64,000 bases of DNA from positions 1 through 64,000 of the forward strand of contig WRLK01000007.1 of the NCBI GenBank assembly GCA_009777635.1, written 5' to 3'. This DNA comes from Oscillospiraceae bacterium. Lineage in GTDB: Bacteria > Bacillota > Clostridia > Oscillospirales > Ruminococcaceae. The translations under genes were made by a program, and so were the position numbers. This document shows, in pieces, positions 9,364-18,117 of this stretch (the first letter of the stretch is position 1; every line of letters starts with the position of its first letter). The notes beneath the pieces are model-generated. The model had not been told where the DNA came from, made no database searches, and was given only the letters and a program-made list of their open reading frames with translations.

Positions 9364-10395
9364 ATGGAGAAAAAATCGTTCTTAAGGCGGATTCTTGGTA
9401 TCCGGGGGATGAGGCCGGCCCTGACCGCGTTTGCCGGACTTATCATTATTTACGTTGCGTTCGGCTTGATAAACCCTATGGTGTTTTCCCCGATTAACCT
9501 CATGAACCTGCTGCGGTCCATGTCGAAGTATCTCTTAATCGGCATCGGGCAAAGCTTTGTCCTGATCACGGCAAACATTGACTTGTCCATCGGCTCGGTG
9601 GTCGGTATGAGCGCCATGATATCCGCCACGCTCATGACAAAAGGCGTGCCGGTTTTCGCGGCATGCCTGACCGCAATGGTGTGCTGTCTTGTGATTGGCG
9701 TAATAAACGGCATTTTGGTCGGCAAGTTTAAGCTTCCGCCCTTTATCGCCACGCTGGGTACCATGTTTGTCGCAAGGGGCGTCGCCTATATGGTAAACGG
9801 CAACCGCAATACCGACACCATTGCGTCCGGCGTGGGCAAGCAGGCGGGTGACGCCTTTCAAAGCGTCCTTTACTACGGTACAACATTGGGCGTCTTCAAT
9901 ACCTTTCTGATTTCACTTTTAATATTCATAATGTTCTTCTTTTTCCTTTCCAAAACAAAGAGCGGACGCCACATTTACGCCATCGGCTCGAATGTGGAGG
10001 CCGCAAAGCTTTCCGGCGTCAACGTGGAGCTCACGGTTACCAAGGCTTATCTCATCAGTGCGTTTTGCGCGGGTGCGACAGGGCTGATCCTGTGCGCGCA
10101 GGCCGGTATGGGCAATATGGAAGCCGGTATCATGTACGAAATGTACGGGGTTGCCGCGGGCGTCATAGGCGGCGTATCGCCAATGGGCGGGACTGGTATA
10201 TTGCTGGGTACTTTGGCTGGCGCAGCCGTATGGCAGACGCTTGAGAACGGGCTCAGTATGATCGGCGCGCAGGTGGGAATACAGCGCGTCGTGATTGGCG
10301 TTATCGTCGCAATGGCCGTTCTTTTGGACGTTATTTTCCGCAACAGGAAAAAAACATTTAAAAAGAGCGGCGTTTCGTCTGCTTCCAAGGGTTAG
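9364..10395 (+). CDS. Sugar ABC transporter permease (RbsC/MglC family)
   Basis: A 343-residue membrane protein with about nine hydrophobic segments, belonging to the branched-chain/ribose permease family (BPD_transp_2). Characteristic parts are VLITANIDLSIGSVVGM, NGILVGKFKLPPFIATLGT and the conserved GGVSPMGGTG loop. It forms the membrane channel with the ATPase encoded 15 bases upstream. A GGGGGAAAAGTAA ribosome binding site precedes the ATG. Sugar specificity cannot be read from the permease. Confidence 0.93.
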   Translation: MEKKSFLRRILGIRGMRPALTAFAGLIIIYVAFGLINPMVFSPINLMNLLRSMSKYLLIGIGQSFVLITANIDLSIGSVVGMSAMISATLMTKGVPVFAACLTAMVCCLVIGVINGILVGKFKLPPFIATLGTMFVARGVAYMVNGNRNTDTIASGVGKQAGDAFQSVLYYGTTLGVFNTFLISLLIFIMFFFFLSKTKSGRHIYAIGSNVEAAKLSGVNVELTVTKAYLISAFCAGATGLILCAQAGMGNMEAGIMYEMYGVAAGVIGGVSPMGGTGILLGTLAGAAVWQTLENGLSMIGAQVGIQRVVIGVIVAMAVLLDVIFRNRKKTFKKSGVSSASKG

Positions 10396-10460
10396 ATACT
10401 CCGCGGGGACGCCCGCTGTCATATTATGAAAAATCAAAATCATTGAGGAGGAAAATTGAA

Positions 10461-11387
10461 TTGAAAAAGAGTTGTTTAGCATACCTGATTATTGCATGCA
10501 TGATTTTGGCTGTGTTCGCCGGTTGCGGCGGCGGCCAGACATCCGCGGAAGGTACGGCCTCCGGCGGGGACTACAAAATCTCGGTCATCACCATGGACCA
10601 AGTAGACCAGCATTGGGTAGCGCTATATGAAGGCGCCGAGCAGGCGGCAAACGAATTGGGCGTTTCCGTCACTTTCATGTCCCCGATGCAAAAGGACGAC
10701 GCGCAGCAGATCGAGCAGGTGAATAACGCAATTGCGGGTGGGTTCGACGCTCTTTTAGTGGCCGCAAACGGCCCGGACGCCATCACGGGCGCTTTGAATG
10801 AAGCGCTGGCTGCCGGATTGAAGCTCATCTATGTCGATTCCCCCGCAAACGTTGCGGCTGAGGCGACGTTCTCCACCGACAACAAGGCCGCCGGCAAAAC
10901 CGCCGGCGAAGAAATGCTAGGGGCCCTAGATACAGCCGGAATAACCTCCGGCAAGATAGGCATAGTCAACGTAAATCCCTCGGTCGATTCATGCGTGAAC
11001 CGTGAGCTGGGTTTCCGCGAAGCGTTTGAGGGTTCGGGCTTTGAGATTCTTGAGACACAGTACGGCGACGGCGACGCCGCGAAATCCCAGACCATCGCCG
11101 AAAACTACATCACCCAGGGCGTAGTCGGCATCTTCGGCGCGAACGAGGGCTCCACCGTCGGAACAGGCAACGCCATCAAGGCGGCGGGCGGCGGCGTGAT
11201 TGGAGTTGGCTTCGACCAGTCCGACGCGATAATGAACCTGCTTTCGGACGGCTGGCTTCTGTGCGCTATGGCGCAAAACCCCGACAAGATGGGCTATGAG
11301 GGCGTAAAGGCGGCTGTTGAGATCCTAAACGGCGCAAACCTGGGCGGAAAAGTCGTCGATACCGGAGTTTCGGTGTTGAGGGGCTAA
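10461..11387 (+). CDS. Sugar ABC transporter substrate-binding lipoprotein
   Basis: Extracellular sugar receptor of the Peripla_BP_4 (ribose/galactose) class, 308 residues. It has a signal sequence and lipobox (LAVFAGC), then a short linker and a two-lobe binding fold (VDQHWVALYEGAEQAANELGV, FDALLVAANGPDAITGALNEAL, IFGANEGSTVGTGNAIKAAG, GVGFDQSDA). The track starts at a TTG at 10443 that lies inside the ribosome binding site. The TTG at 10461, nine bases after GAGGAGG, gives the expected MKKS signal sequence. It completes the importer; a terminator follows. Confidence 0.93.
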   Translation: MKKSCLAYLIIACMILAVFAGCGGGQTSAEGTASGGDYKISVITMDQVDQHWVALYEGAEQAANELGVSVTFMSPMQKDDAQQIEQVNNAIAGGFDALLVAANGPDAITGALNEALAAGLKLIYVDSPANVAAEATFSTDNKAAGKTAGEEMLGALDTAGITSGKIGIVNVNPSVDSCVNRELGFREAFEGSGFEILETQYGDGDAAKSQTIAENYITQGVVGIFGANEGSTVGTGNAIKAAGGGVIGVGFDQSDAIMNLLSDGWLLCAMAQNPDKMGYEGVKAAVEILNGANLGGKVVDTGVSVLRG

Positions 11388-11405
11388 CAGAATAATACAA
11401 CCGAA

Positions 11406-11441
11406 AGAGCGTCGGCCATGTATAAGTCCGGCGCTCTTTTT
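11406..11441 (+). terminator. Terminator after the sugar-binding lipoprotein
   Basis: 10-bp stem AGAGCGTCGG / CCGGCGCTCT (one G-U pair) followed by TTTTTC. It separates the importer from the two-component operon. Confidence 0.85.
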
Positions 11442-11465
11442 CATTGAGGCGTAGCCGGTTATTTG

Positions 11466-11495
11466 TTTACATGACAGTGCCGGATATGGTACACT
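11466..11495 (+). promoter_or_regulatory. Promoter of the two-component operon
   Basis: TTTACA and TACACT with an 18-base spacer, about 35 bases before the regulator start. Confidence 0.45.
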
Positions 11496-11531
11496 GAACA
11501 CAATACAATACGCTTGGAGGGTATCGGAAAG

Positions 11532-13121
11532 TTGCTGCTTAAAGTCGTGATTGCCGATGATGAGGCACGAGTGTGCAATCTAGTGAAGATGCTGGCCGAT
11601 TGGGACGCGCTGGGTATGGAGGTTGTCGGAACGGCATCCAACGGCTTTGAGGCGCTGAAATTTGTCGAGCAGATAAAACCGGATATACTCATCACCGATA
11701 TCCGTATGCCGGGCTGCGACGGGCTGGAGCTGATACGTCAGGCGAAGCTGCTGGTGCCTAATCTTGAAATCGCCATCATCAGCGGATACGCGCAGTTTGA
11801 ATATGCGCAAACCGCTGTGAGTTATAACGCGGGGGCTTATCTTCTAAAGCCGATAAAGAAAGACGTGCTCATCGCAACGCTTGAAAAATTGGGCGGCAAA
11901 TGCCGGGAGCGTGCGGCTTCTAAAAGCGCTTTGGAACATCTCCGCCAAAACAGCGATACGAACCGGGAGCTGCTGCGCAGCAGGCTGCCGGAGGATTTAC
12001 TTAACGGTCGCCTTCAAGCTCCGACGCGCGAGCTGCTGCGACGCGACTACGGCTTTAAGCTTCACGACGGTTTATTTCAGGTATTCATTTTAAAAATGGA
12101 TTATGACCGCGAAACGTTCAGCGCATCCTCCATCGCGGTCGCCCGTGCGAAAGCGGAGGAATTCATCGACTCGATGCTGTTTTCCCTGTGCATCTCCGGC
12201 GTATTCCAGTTTTACAAATCGGCCGGATATGGCGTGATTCATTATGCTTCTACAGATTCCGATCCGGTAAGGCGCGCTTTGCGCCAATGCTTAAACCAGC
12301 TGGAGACGCAAAAATTCATCTTCGGGCCCGTCGAGTTTTCGTTATCTGTCGGAAAAGCGGTGAAATCCCCCGAGGATCTGCCGCTTTCAATGCGCGAAGC
12401 GCAAAACGCCGTAACGGAACGAATCGTCGAGGGGACCGGCCGGTTGCTGGAATCCGCGCCTAGGCGATCCCTGCTCAATGAGGGCAAGTTGCTCGACCAA
12501 TATAACCGGGCGCTTAACCATGTCGCGGATACCCTTGACGCTGAAGACGCCGACAAGGCGGCTGATGATCTGCAAAAAGAGGTCGGAGGCATACCCGGTC
12601 TGCATGGATATGAGCTGCTGGGTCTTGTTTTGGCGGCCGGTAAAATGTTTACAATCCGGTTTAATATAAAGGATGAGCCGGGCCTTACGCACGAATTTGA
12701 AAGCCGGTGCGAGCTGTGCGCCTCCGCAGACAAGCTGTTCGATTGCCTGCGCGTGTTCCAGCGGCAGTGGATCGGCGTTGTACGTGAGCGGCGGGAAAGC
12801 GAGAAAAGCCGCCCTATACGCATAGCAAAGCAGTATATCCACCAGCATTTCAACGAACCGATCACGCTTGAGGACGTCTCTGCCGCCACGGGCTTCAGCG
12901 TAAATTATTTCAGCGCTATGTTCAAAAAGGAAACCGGCGAGGGGTTTTCCAAATACTTGACGCATGTGCGGATGGAACGCGCCAAGGATTTGTTAAGGGA
13001 TACCAATTATTCCGTTGCGGAGATATGCCGCCGCGTAGGCTACAGCGACTTAAAGCATTTCACGGGGGCCTTTAAAAAGACGACCGGCTTAAATCCGGGG
13101 CAATACAGAAAACTATGCTAG
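11532..13121 (+). CDS. Response regulator, receiver plus AraC-type DNA-binding domain (YesN type)
   Basis: Cytoplasmic regulator of 529 residues. The receiver domain (about 1-120) has the DDE acidic pocket, the phosphoacceptor in KPDILITDIRMPG and the conserved lysine in YLLKPIKK. A long middle domain (about 150-420) follows, then two AraC helix-turn-helix motifs at the C-terminus (ITLEDVSAATGFSVNYFSAMFKKETGEGF and SVAEICRRVGYSDLKHF). The track start at 11514 lies in the GGAGG site; TTG at 11532 is the likely start. Partner of the kinase 41 bases downstream, and the likely activator of the neighbouring importer. Confidence 0.92.
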   Translation: MLLKVVIADDEARVCNLVKMLADWDALGMEVVGTASNGFEALKFVEQIKPDILITDIRMPGCDGLELIRQAKLLVPNLEIAIISGYAQFEYAQTAVSYNAGAYLLKPIKKDVLIATLEKLGGKCRERAASKSALEHLRQNSDTNRELLRSRLPEDLLNGRLQAPTRELLRRDYGFKLHDGLFQVFILKMDYDRETFSASSIAVARAKAEEFIDSMLFSLCISGVFQFYKSAGYGVIHYASTDSDPVRRALRQCLNQLETQKFIFGPVEFSLSVGKAVKSPEDLPLSMREAQNAVTERIVEGTGRLLESAPRRSLLNEGKLLDQYNRALNHVADTLDAEDADKAADDLQKEVGGIPGLHGYELLGLVLAAGKMFTIRFNIKDEPGLTHEFESRCELCASADKLFDCLRVFQRQWIGVVRERRESEKSRPIRIAKQYIHQHFNEPITLEDVSAATGFSVNYFSAMFKKETGEGFSKYLTHVRMERAKDLLRDTNYSVAEICRRVGYSDLKHFTGAFKKTTGLNPGQYRKLC

Positions 13122-13162
13122 CATATAAAGCGAACATGCCATAATGTAAGGGAAGAAGCAAG

Positions 13163-14176
13163 ATGAAACAGCGGTGGAAATACATATCGTTTCGTGTTGC
13201 CGTGCTGTTTTGCGGTATTGGCGCGCTCATGGTTTCGGGCGCGCTTTCGCTCATACCGCCGCCCGCCGTTCTGGCGGGCTTTGCCGCGATTGCCGCCGCC
13301 GGATGGCTTTTAGTCGTGCGCCCCTATCTTAAGACCAGCGAAATGATCCGCTTGTTTTTGGAAGGGTATACCTTGTCGGAATCGCAAGTATCCGAAAGCC
13401 GCCCGATATCGGGCGTGACGCAGATGCTGTTTGACCAGTTCCAGGAGTTTTTAAGCCCTGCTCAGCTATTTAATATGAACAAGCGGCAGGCGCAGTATTT
13501 AGCGCTTCAAAACCAGATAAACCCGCATTTTCTCTACAACACTCTGGAGGGTATACGCAGCGAGGCGCTCATCGCAGGCTTAAACGATGTGGCCGATATG
13601 ACCGAAGCGCTGGCCACGTTTTTCAGGTATACGATCACAAAGGTGGAAAATCTTGTGTCCGTGGAGGAGGAGCTTCAAAACTGCGAGACTTATTTCAGCA
13701 TGCAGCAATACCGCTTCGGGGACCGCCTGGAGCTTTCGATACGCTGCGAGCCTAAGGACAAGGAAGAAATTTACCGCTGCCGGATACCAAAGCTTACGAT
13801 GCAGCCGATTTTAGAAAACAGCATCATCCACGGCACGGAGCTGAAAGTCGGGACAGGGCATATGGCAATCCATTTGGAGCTGACGGAAAAACGGCTTTTG
13901 ATCCGGGTGTCAGACGACGGCCTCGGCATGGACGAGGAGACGCTGATGCGGCTCAACGAGAAGCTTGGCAAAGGCAATTTCAGCATCGCGAAGCAGGAGC
14001 GGGAAGCAAAGGGCGGCCTCGCCCTTGCCAATGTCGACAACAGAATACGGCTGCTGTTTGGCGATGAATACGGTCTTCATGTCTTTTCGGCGCCGGGCGT
14101 CGGCACAGACGTGGAAATCTCCCTGCCCGCCATCGGCAGCGACAGAGAGGTCAAAAACAGAGAGGTATTGCAATGA
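13163..14176 (+). CDS. Sensor histidine kinase (YesM/LytS-like) with minimal external domain
   Basis: A 337-residue membrane kinase. Two hydrophobic segments (about 8-30 and 35-54) are joined by only a few residues (SLIPPP), so there is no extracellular sensor domain, unlike usual YesM proteins of about 580 residues. The His_kinase motif NPHFLYNTLEGIRSEA carries the phosphorylated histidine near 123. The catalytic domain has the N-box (MQPILENSIIHG), G1 (VSDDGLGMDEE) and GGLALANVDNRI. The stop codon overlaps the start of the next gene (ATGA). It probably senses through a partner protein; the adjacent degenerate ABC protein and the importer are candidates. Confidence 0.9.
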   Translation: MKQRWKYISFRVAVLFCGIGALMVSGALSLIPPPAVLAGFAAIAAAGWLLVVRPYLKTSEMIRLFLEGYTLSESQVSESRPISGVTQMLFDQFQEFLSPAQLFNMNKRQAQYLALQNQINPHFLYNTLEGIRSEALIAGLNDVADMTEALATFFRYTITKVENLVSVEEELQNCETYFSMQQYRFGDRLELSIRCEPKDKEEIYRCRIPKLTMQPILENSIIHGTELKVGTGHMAIHLELTEKRLLIRVSDDGLGMDEETLMRLNEKLGKGNFSIAKQEREAKGGLALANVDNRIRLLFGDEYGLHVFSAPGVGTDVEISLPAIGSDREVKNREVLQ

Positions 14177-15612
14177 GGCAAGAGGTACTCCGAATGGAGC
14201 GCGTGAGCTGCGTAGAGCAAGGCGCCGTCCAGCTTGACGGCTTTAACTTAAGCATCCTCACAGGGGAGATTATGGGGCTGCTGCCCGTCAACAACCACGG
14301 GCTCTCGGCGCTTATAAAGATTCTCCAGAGCAATATGCCGCTGAGCCGCGGATATGTGTATTACCGGGAAAAGCAGGTAAACACATGGCGGCATTCAAAA
14401 CCGCGGGACAACCGCATCGGCTTAATCCAGAGCGAGGAATGCCTTGTTGAGGGGCTGACGGTAGCCGACAACATCTTTGTGCTTCATCCGCAGTACAAAA
14501 AATGGATGGTCAACCCGCCCAATATGAGAAAACAGCTCTCGCCGTTTTTAGAAAGCATCAACGTCTTTATTTCGGCGGATACATATGTTGACGAGCTTAG
14601 CGTATTTGAAAAAATCGTCGTCGACGTGCTGAAATCGGTCGTGGCCGGATGCAGGCTGATCGTGTTGCAGGACATCAGCGCAAAGGTCGGGGAGGCTGAG
14701 CTTAAAAAGCTTCATGAGCTGCTTAGGTATTACGCGAAACAGGGAATCACCTTTATATATATCGATTTTCATCTAAAGGAATTATGGCGAATCTGCGACA
14801 AGGTAGCGCTTATGTCAAATGGCAGGATTCTTAAAGTTTTACACAGTGAATCCGAGTCTCCTAATTTCGGGTATACGGGCAGCTACAACGGCAGCCGGGG
14901 TCCAAGTCCCGTTGTTCCTGCTAAAGGCGGGCGAGGCTTCGCGTTTGAGGCAAAGAAGCTTTCAGGAGAATTCATAAAGGATCTAAGCTTCACCGCCGCC
15001 GCCGGGGAGTGTGTGACGCTTCAGCATATGGATATTATGGCTTTCAGGGAGTTTTTATCGTTTCTGATCGGAGAAAGCGTTCCCCAAAGCGGCGAGATAC
15101 GGATTGACGGCAAAAAGACCGATTGCCTGTTTGGCGGCGGGTTTGCGGTGATACAGGAGCTTCCCACTGAAACGATGCTGTTTTACGAGATGAGCTATCT
15201 TGATAATCTTTGTTTTCTTCTGGACCGCCGCCTGCCGGAAATCTGGAGGAGCGCAGCCGCGCGCGAGGGAGTGAGGCGCGAGTATTCCCGGATATTGGGC
15301 GGCGACGTATTTAACAAGCGCGTAGACGCGCTAAGTAAGATTGAGAAATATGAGCTGGTATACACGCGCGTTGCAATCCAAAAGCCAAAGGTGGCGTTTT
15401 GCGTCCAGCCGTTCCGCCGCGCGGACATGGAGCTTCGCACACGCATTTTGGAGCTCATAAAAATGCTTCTGGATAAGGAAATCACGGTGGTTTTGCTTGC
15501 AGCAAACCTGGCCGACAGCCTGTCGATTTCCGATAAACTGATCCGGATACGCAAAGACGGCCCTGACGAGGTTTATTTGCGCGACGAATTCTTAGCGGTT
15601 GAGTCAAGCTAG
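14173..15612 (+). CDS. Degenerate tandem ABC ATPase (RbsA/MglA-like, nucleotide sites lost)
   Basis: A 479-residue protein that keeps the two-domain layout and many hydrophobic positions of the sugar importer ATPases but lacks their catalytic motifs. In domain 1 the Walker A position reads GLLPVNNHGLSALIKIL (no GKS/T), the signature DELSVFEKIVV, and Walker B LIVLQDISAKV (no DE). In domain 2 they read CVTLQHMDIMAFREF, ALSKIEKYELVYTRV and VAFCVQPFRRADM. The reading frame is open throughout, so this is not a recent pseudogene. It is translationally coupled to the kinase (ATGA overlap, GAGAGG site). A signalling or decoy subunit is likely; transport activity is not. Confidence 0.8.
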   Translation: MRQEVLRMERVSCVEQGAVQLDGFNLSILTGEIMGLLPVNNHGLSALIKILQSNMPLSRGYVYYREKQVNTWRHSKPRDNRIGLIQSEECLVEGLTVADNIFVLHPQYKKWMVNPPNMRKQLSPFLESINVFISADTYVDELSVFEKIVVDVLKSVVAGCRLIVLQDISAKVGEAELKKLHELLRYYAKQGITFIYIDFHLKELWRICDKVALMSNGRILKVLHSESESPNFGYTGSYNGSRGPSPVVPAKGGRGFAFEAKKLSGEFIKDLSFTAAAGECVTLQHMDIMAFREFLSFLIGESVPQSGEIRIDGKKTDCLFGGGFAVIQELPTETMLFYEMSYLDNLCFLLDRRLPEIWRSAAAREGVRREYSRILGGDVFNKRVDALSKIEKYELVYTRVAIQKPKVAFCVQPFRRADMELRTRILELIKMLLDKEITVVLLAANLADSLSISDKLIRIRKDGPDEVYLRDEFLAVESS

Positions 15613-15656
15613 GGTAGGATCTCATGACATAACTTGAATTATAAATAGAAATATCA

Positions 15657-15698
15657 AAAAAATTGTTGCCCATCAAGCGCAAAAGCTTAATGGGCAAC
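15657..15698 (-). terminator. Strong terminator at the end of the jag operon
   Basis: On the minus strand a 14-bp stem (GTTGCCCATTAAGC / GCTTGATGGGCAAC, one wobble pair) with a 6-base loop, followed by AATTTTTTT. It ends transcription of rpmH-rnpA-yidD-yidC-jag and faces the end of the degenerate ABC gene. Confidence 0.92.
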
Positions 15699-15704
15699 GA
15701 ATAT

Positions 15705-16748
15705 TTATTCTAAATCAATCTTGCCGAACGAAATGCCGGTTGTAGCTTCTGCTTCCGGCGTCTGTTTCGGAGGACCTGACGTCGCGGGGGAAGCCTGCTG
15801 CCTTCCGCCGCGTCCGCGGTCGCGGTCGCCGCGGTCACGCCTGTCGGGCCTGTCGGATCTTGCGCCGCGCTCGGGGGGCCTGCCGCGCCCGGGCATGGAC
15901 GGGCGGACGCCGCCGCCCTGGCGGTATCCTCCGCCTCTTGTAGGCTTTGCCGTCGGGGAGGTGATAACAACACGGCGGTTAGGCTCCTCTCCCACGGACA
16001 AGGAGCTCACCCCTTCAATTTCGTAAACCGTCGAATGTATAATCCTTCTCTCAAAGGGATTCATCGGTTCAAGCGTCTTACTGACGTTTGTTTTTAACAC
16101 CTGGCTTGCAAGCTTTCTGGCGAGGGCTTCTAGCGTATCCTTGCGCTTCATGCGGTATTCGCCGCAGTCTATCGTGAACCTTACATAATCGCCGCCGCGG
16201 TTTGCGACAAGGCTTGTAAGGTACTGAAGCGCGTCAAGTGTTTCGCCGCGCCGCCCGATTATCATGCCAAGCCCCTCGCCCGTGATATTGATGCTGCTGC
16301 CGCCGTGCTCGCGTACGATCTTAAATTCCGCATCAAGGCCCGCTGACTTCAAAATATTTTGTAAGTATTCCTTTGCGATTTTTTCTTTTTCGGAAATTTT
16401 AGCTTCATCCACGACGACCGCCGGTTTTGTTTCCCTTATCTCTTTTTGTTTTTTAGGCTGTTCGCTTTTCGCACGTTTTTCGCGAAACGCCGGCTGAGGC
16501 GGCTTTTGCTTTACCTGTTTTTGCGGTTGCTCCGGTTCAGGTTTTTTTTGTTCCGGCTTCGGCTTTTCATCCGGCACCTCTATAGACACGCGCACCTTTG
16601 CCGGATTGTTTTTAAGCCCTAAAAATCCCTTTTTCGGCAGGTCAATAATTTCCCACTGGCAATCCTCGCGTTTGCATCCGAGCTTCTCGCATGCCGAGTC
16701 GATCGCCGCGTCAACGGTTTTTCCGGTTTCAAATATCTCTTTTTGCAT
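15705..16748 (-). CDS. jag: RNA-binding protein Jag/KhpB with an unusual RGG-type tail
   Basis: A 347-residue RNA-binding protein of the KhpB family. The order is a Jag_N domain (about 1-50, KTVDAAIDSACEKLGCK and KKGFLG), a charged Pro/Lys/Gln linker (about 55-105), a KH domain with the GxxG-type loop IGRRGETLDALQYL, then R3H (RVVITSP end). After R3H comes a tail of some 75 residues rich in Arg, Gly and Asp (RGGGYRQGGGVRPSMPGRG, RSDRPDRRDRGDRDRGRGG), not part of the usual protein. Last gene of the conserved minus-strand block. The ATG lies 12 bases from the yidC end. Confidence 0.92.
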   Translation of the reverse strand: MQKEIFETGKTVDAAIDSACEKLGCKREDCQWEIIDLPKKGFLGLKNNPAKVRVSIEVPDEKPKPEQKKPEPEQPQKQVKQKPPQPAFREKRAKSEQPKKQKEIRETKPAVVVDEAKISEKEKIAKEYLQNILKSAGLDAEFKIVREHGGSSINITGEGLGMIIGRRGETLDALQYLTSLVANRGGDYVRFTIDCGEYRMKRKDTLEALARKLASQVLKTNVSKTLEPMNPFERRIIHSTVYEIEGVSSLSVGEEPNRRVVITSPTAKPTRGGGYRQGGGVRPSMPGRGRPPERGARSDRPDRRDRGDRDRGRGGRQQASPATSGPPKQTPEAEATTGISFGKIDLE

Positions 16749-16760
16749 CAGTAACCTCCA

Positions 16761-17855
16761 TCATCTAAGGTCTTCATCCGTGACTTCCACATACGTTTCG
16801 CCGTACCTTTCGGCGTCGCGCTTTCTTGCCTCCGCAAGCTTTCTCCTGTTTATTTCCTTTTGGCTCATCGACTTTTGCTCGGTTTCCTCGCCCTTTTCTT
16901 TCGCGCGCTTCTTCGCTTCAATGCGCTCAAGCCGTTCCTGCTCCTGGCGCTCGGCATGCTCCGCCCGTGCTTTTTCGGCCATTTCTTTCGGGTTATAATA
17001 TTTATTTAGTATAAGCGACTGAGCCATCGCAAACAGGTTCGAGTAGCACCAGTAAAGACCGACGCCCGCCGGAACCTGAAACGCGATAAACAAAGAAAAT
17101 ATCGGCATGGTGTACATCATGCCTTTCATGCTCGCGTTAGCCCCGGTGTTTTCCGTCGAGGGCATGACCCTCATGGAAATAACGGAAACAAGCAGCGCCG
17201 ATATGCCCGATATGATAGGGATGAGAAGGACCGGGTTCCAGATACCTGAAAGGATGTCCCCGAACATACCGAGCTGCGGTATTTCGCCTAAGTTCATGCC
17301 GAAGAAATCGAGTTTGAAATCACTTATCTGACGCACGATACCGGCGCCTGCCGCATTGTACGCGGCGTTTCCGGCCTGTACGTCCTGAATGACTGTAATC
17401 TGCGCGGAATTAAGCCCGCCTAAGTTGCGGATTTTATCCGGGTGCAAGCTTTGGGCGATCGTTTCAAGGTTTATGATAATATCAGCGGGTAAATGTAAAA
17501 TATGCTTTAACGGGCGGTAAATAACCTCAATGAGCCCGAAAAGAATCGGCATCTGTATCAAAAGCGGCAAACAGCCCGACGCCGGATTGTAGCCCTCTTT
17601 CTGGTAGAGCTTCATCATTTCTTCGTTTAACTTTTCGCGGTTATTTTTGTATTTTGCCTGAAGCTCGTCCATTTGCGGCTTTAAAAGCTGCATTTTTATC
17701 GTGGACTTTTGCTGCTTTAAAGACAGCGGGAATAATATCGCCCTGATAATAAGCGTAAAGACAAATAACGCAAGGCCGTAGTTGTTTACAATCTGATAAC
17801 AGGCCCACATGACATATCCCAGCGGTAAACCGAGAATCCGATAGACAGCGTCCAA
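16761..17855 (-). CDS. yidC: Membrane protein insertase YidC/SpoIIIJ
   Basis: Inserts proteins into the cytoplasmic membrane with or without SecYEG. In spore formers the SpoIIIJ form supports forespore signalling. 364 residues, five hydrophobic segments, the conserved GLALFVFTLIIRAILFPLSLKQQKS with the groove arginine, GCLPLLIQMPILFGL, and the C-terminal GLYWCYSNLFAMAQ. There is no lipobox signal peptide at the N-terminus, unlike many Gram-positive YidC1 proteins. A long charged, basic tail follows (about 295-364). The start is TTG with GAGGG seven bases upstream. Confidence 0.95.
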   Translation of the reverse strand: MDAVYRILGLPLGYVMWACYQIVNNYGLALFVFTLIIRAILFPLSLKQQKSTIKMQLLKPQMDELQAKYKNNREKLNEEMMKLYQKEGYNPASGCLPLLIQMPILFGLIEVIYRPLKHILHLPADIIINLETIAQSLHPDKIRNLGGLNSAQITVIQDVQAGNAAYNAAGAGIVRQISDFKLDFFGMNLGEIPQLGMFGDILSGIWNPVLLIPIISGISALLVSVISMRVMPSTENTGANASMKGMMYTMPIFSLFIAFQVPAGVGLYWCYSNLFAMAQSLILNKYYNPKEMAEKARAEHAERQEQERLERIEAKKRAKEKGEETEQKSMSQKEINRRKLAEARKRDAERYGETYVEVTDEDLR

Positions 17856-17889
17856 AATTTTTCCCTCACAAACCTATGATTTTATGATT

Positions 17890-18117
17890 TTAGATATGAA
17901 GCATCTTCTGCGGCACCGGGTCGTATCCTCCCGGATGAAACGGATGGCATTTCAAAATACGTTTTAAAGCAAGAAAACCTCCCCGCAACGCGCCGTGCTC
18001 TGAAACAGCCGTCAAAGCATAGCTCGAACAGGTCGGGTAAAACCTACAGCTTGGCGGTTTTAACGGGGATATAAATCTCCTGTAAAGCCGTATAACCAAA
18101 AGCATCATAGTCTTCAT
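17890..18117 (-). CDS. yidD: Membrane protein insertion efficiency factor YidD
   Basis: A 75-residue protein helping YidC-dependent membrane insertion. The family signature [27 protein letters not shown], with its three cysteines, and the C-terminal [15 protein letters not shown] are complete. The start codon directly follows the rnpA stop with no gap, so the two are translationally coupled. Confidence 0.96.
   Translation of the reverse strand: MKTMMLLVIRLYRRFISPLKPPSCRFYPTCSSYALTAVSEHGALRGGFLALKRILKCHPFHPGGYDPVPQKMLHI

Noticed and set aside
8085-9446. 453-residue minus-strand ORF opposite the ABC ATPase
   Set aside because: Shadow of a strongly conserved gene; serine/arginine-rich translation typical of the antisense frame.
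15613-15660. GACATAA stretch similar to the proA inverted repeat arms
   Set aside because: Only seven to eight bases match and the surrounding sequence differs; chance is sufficient.
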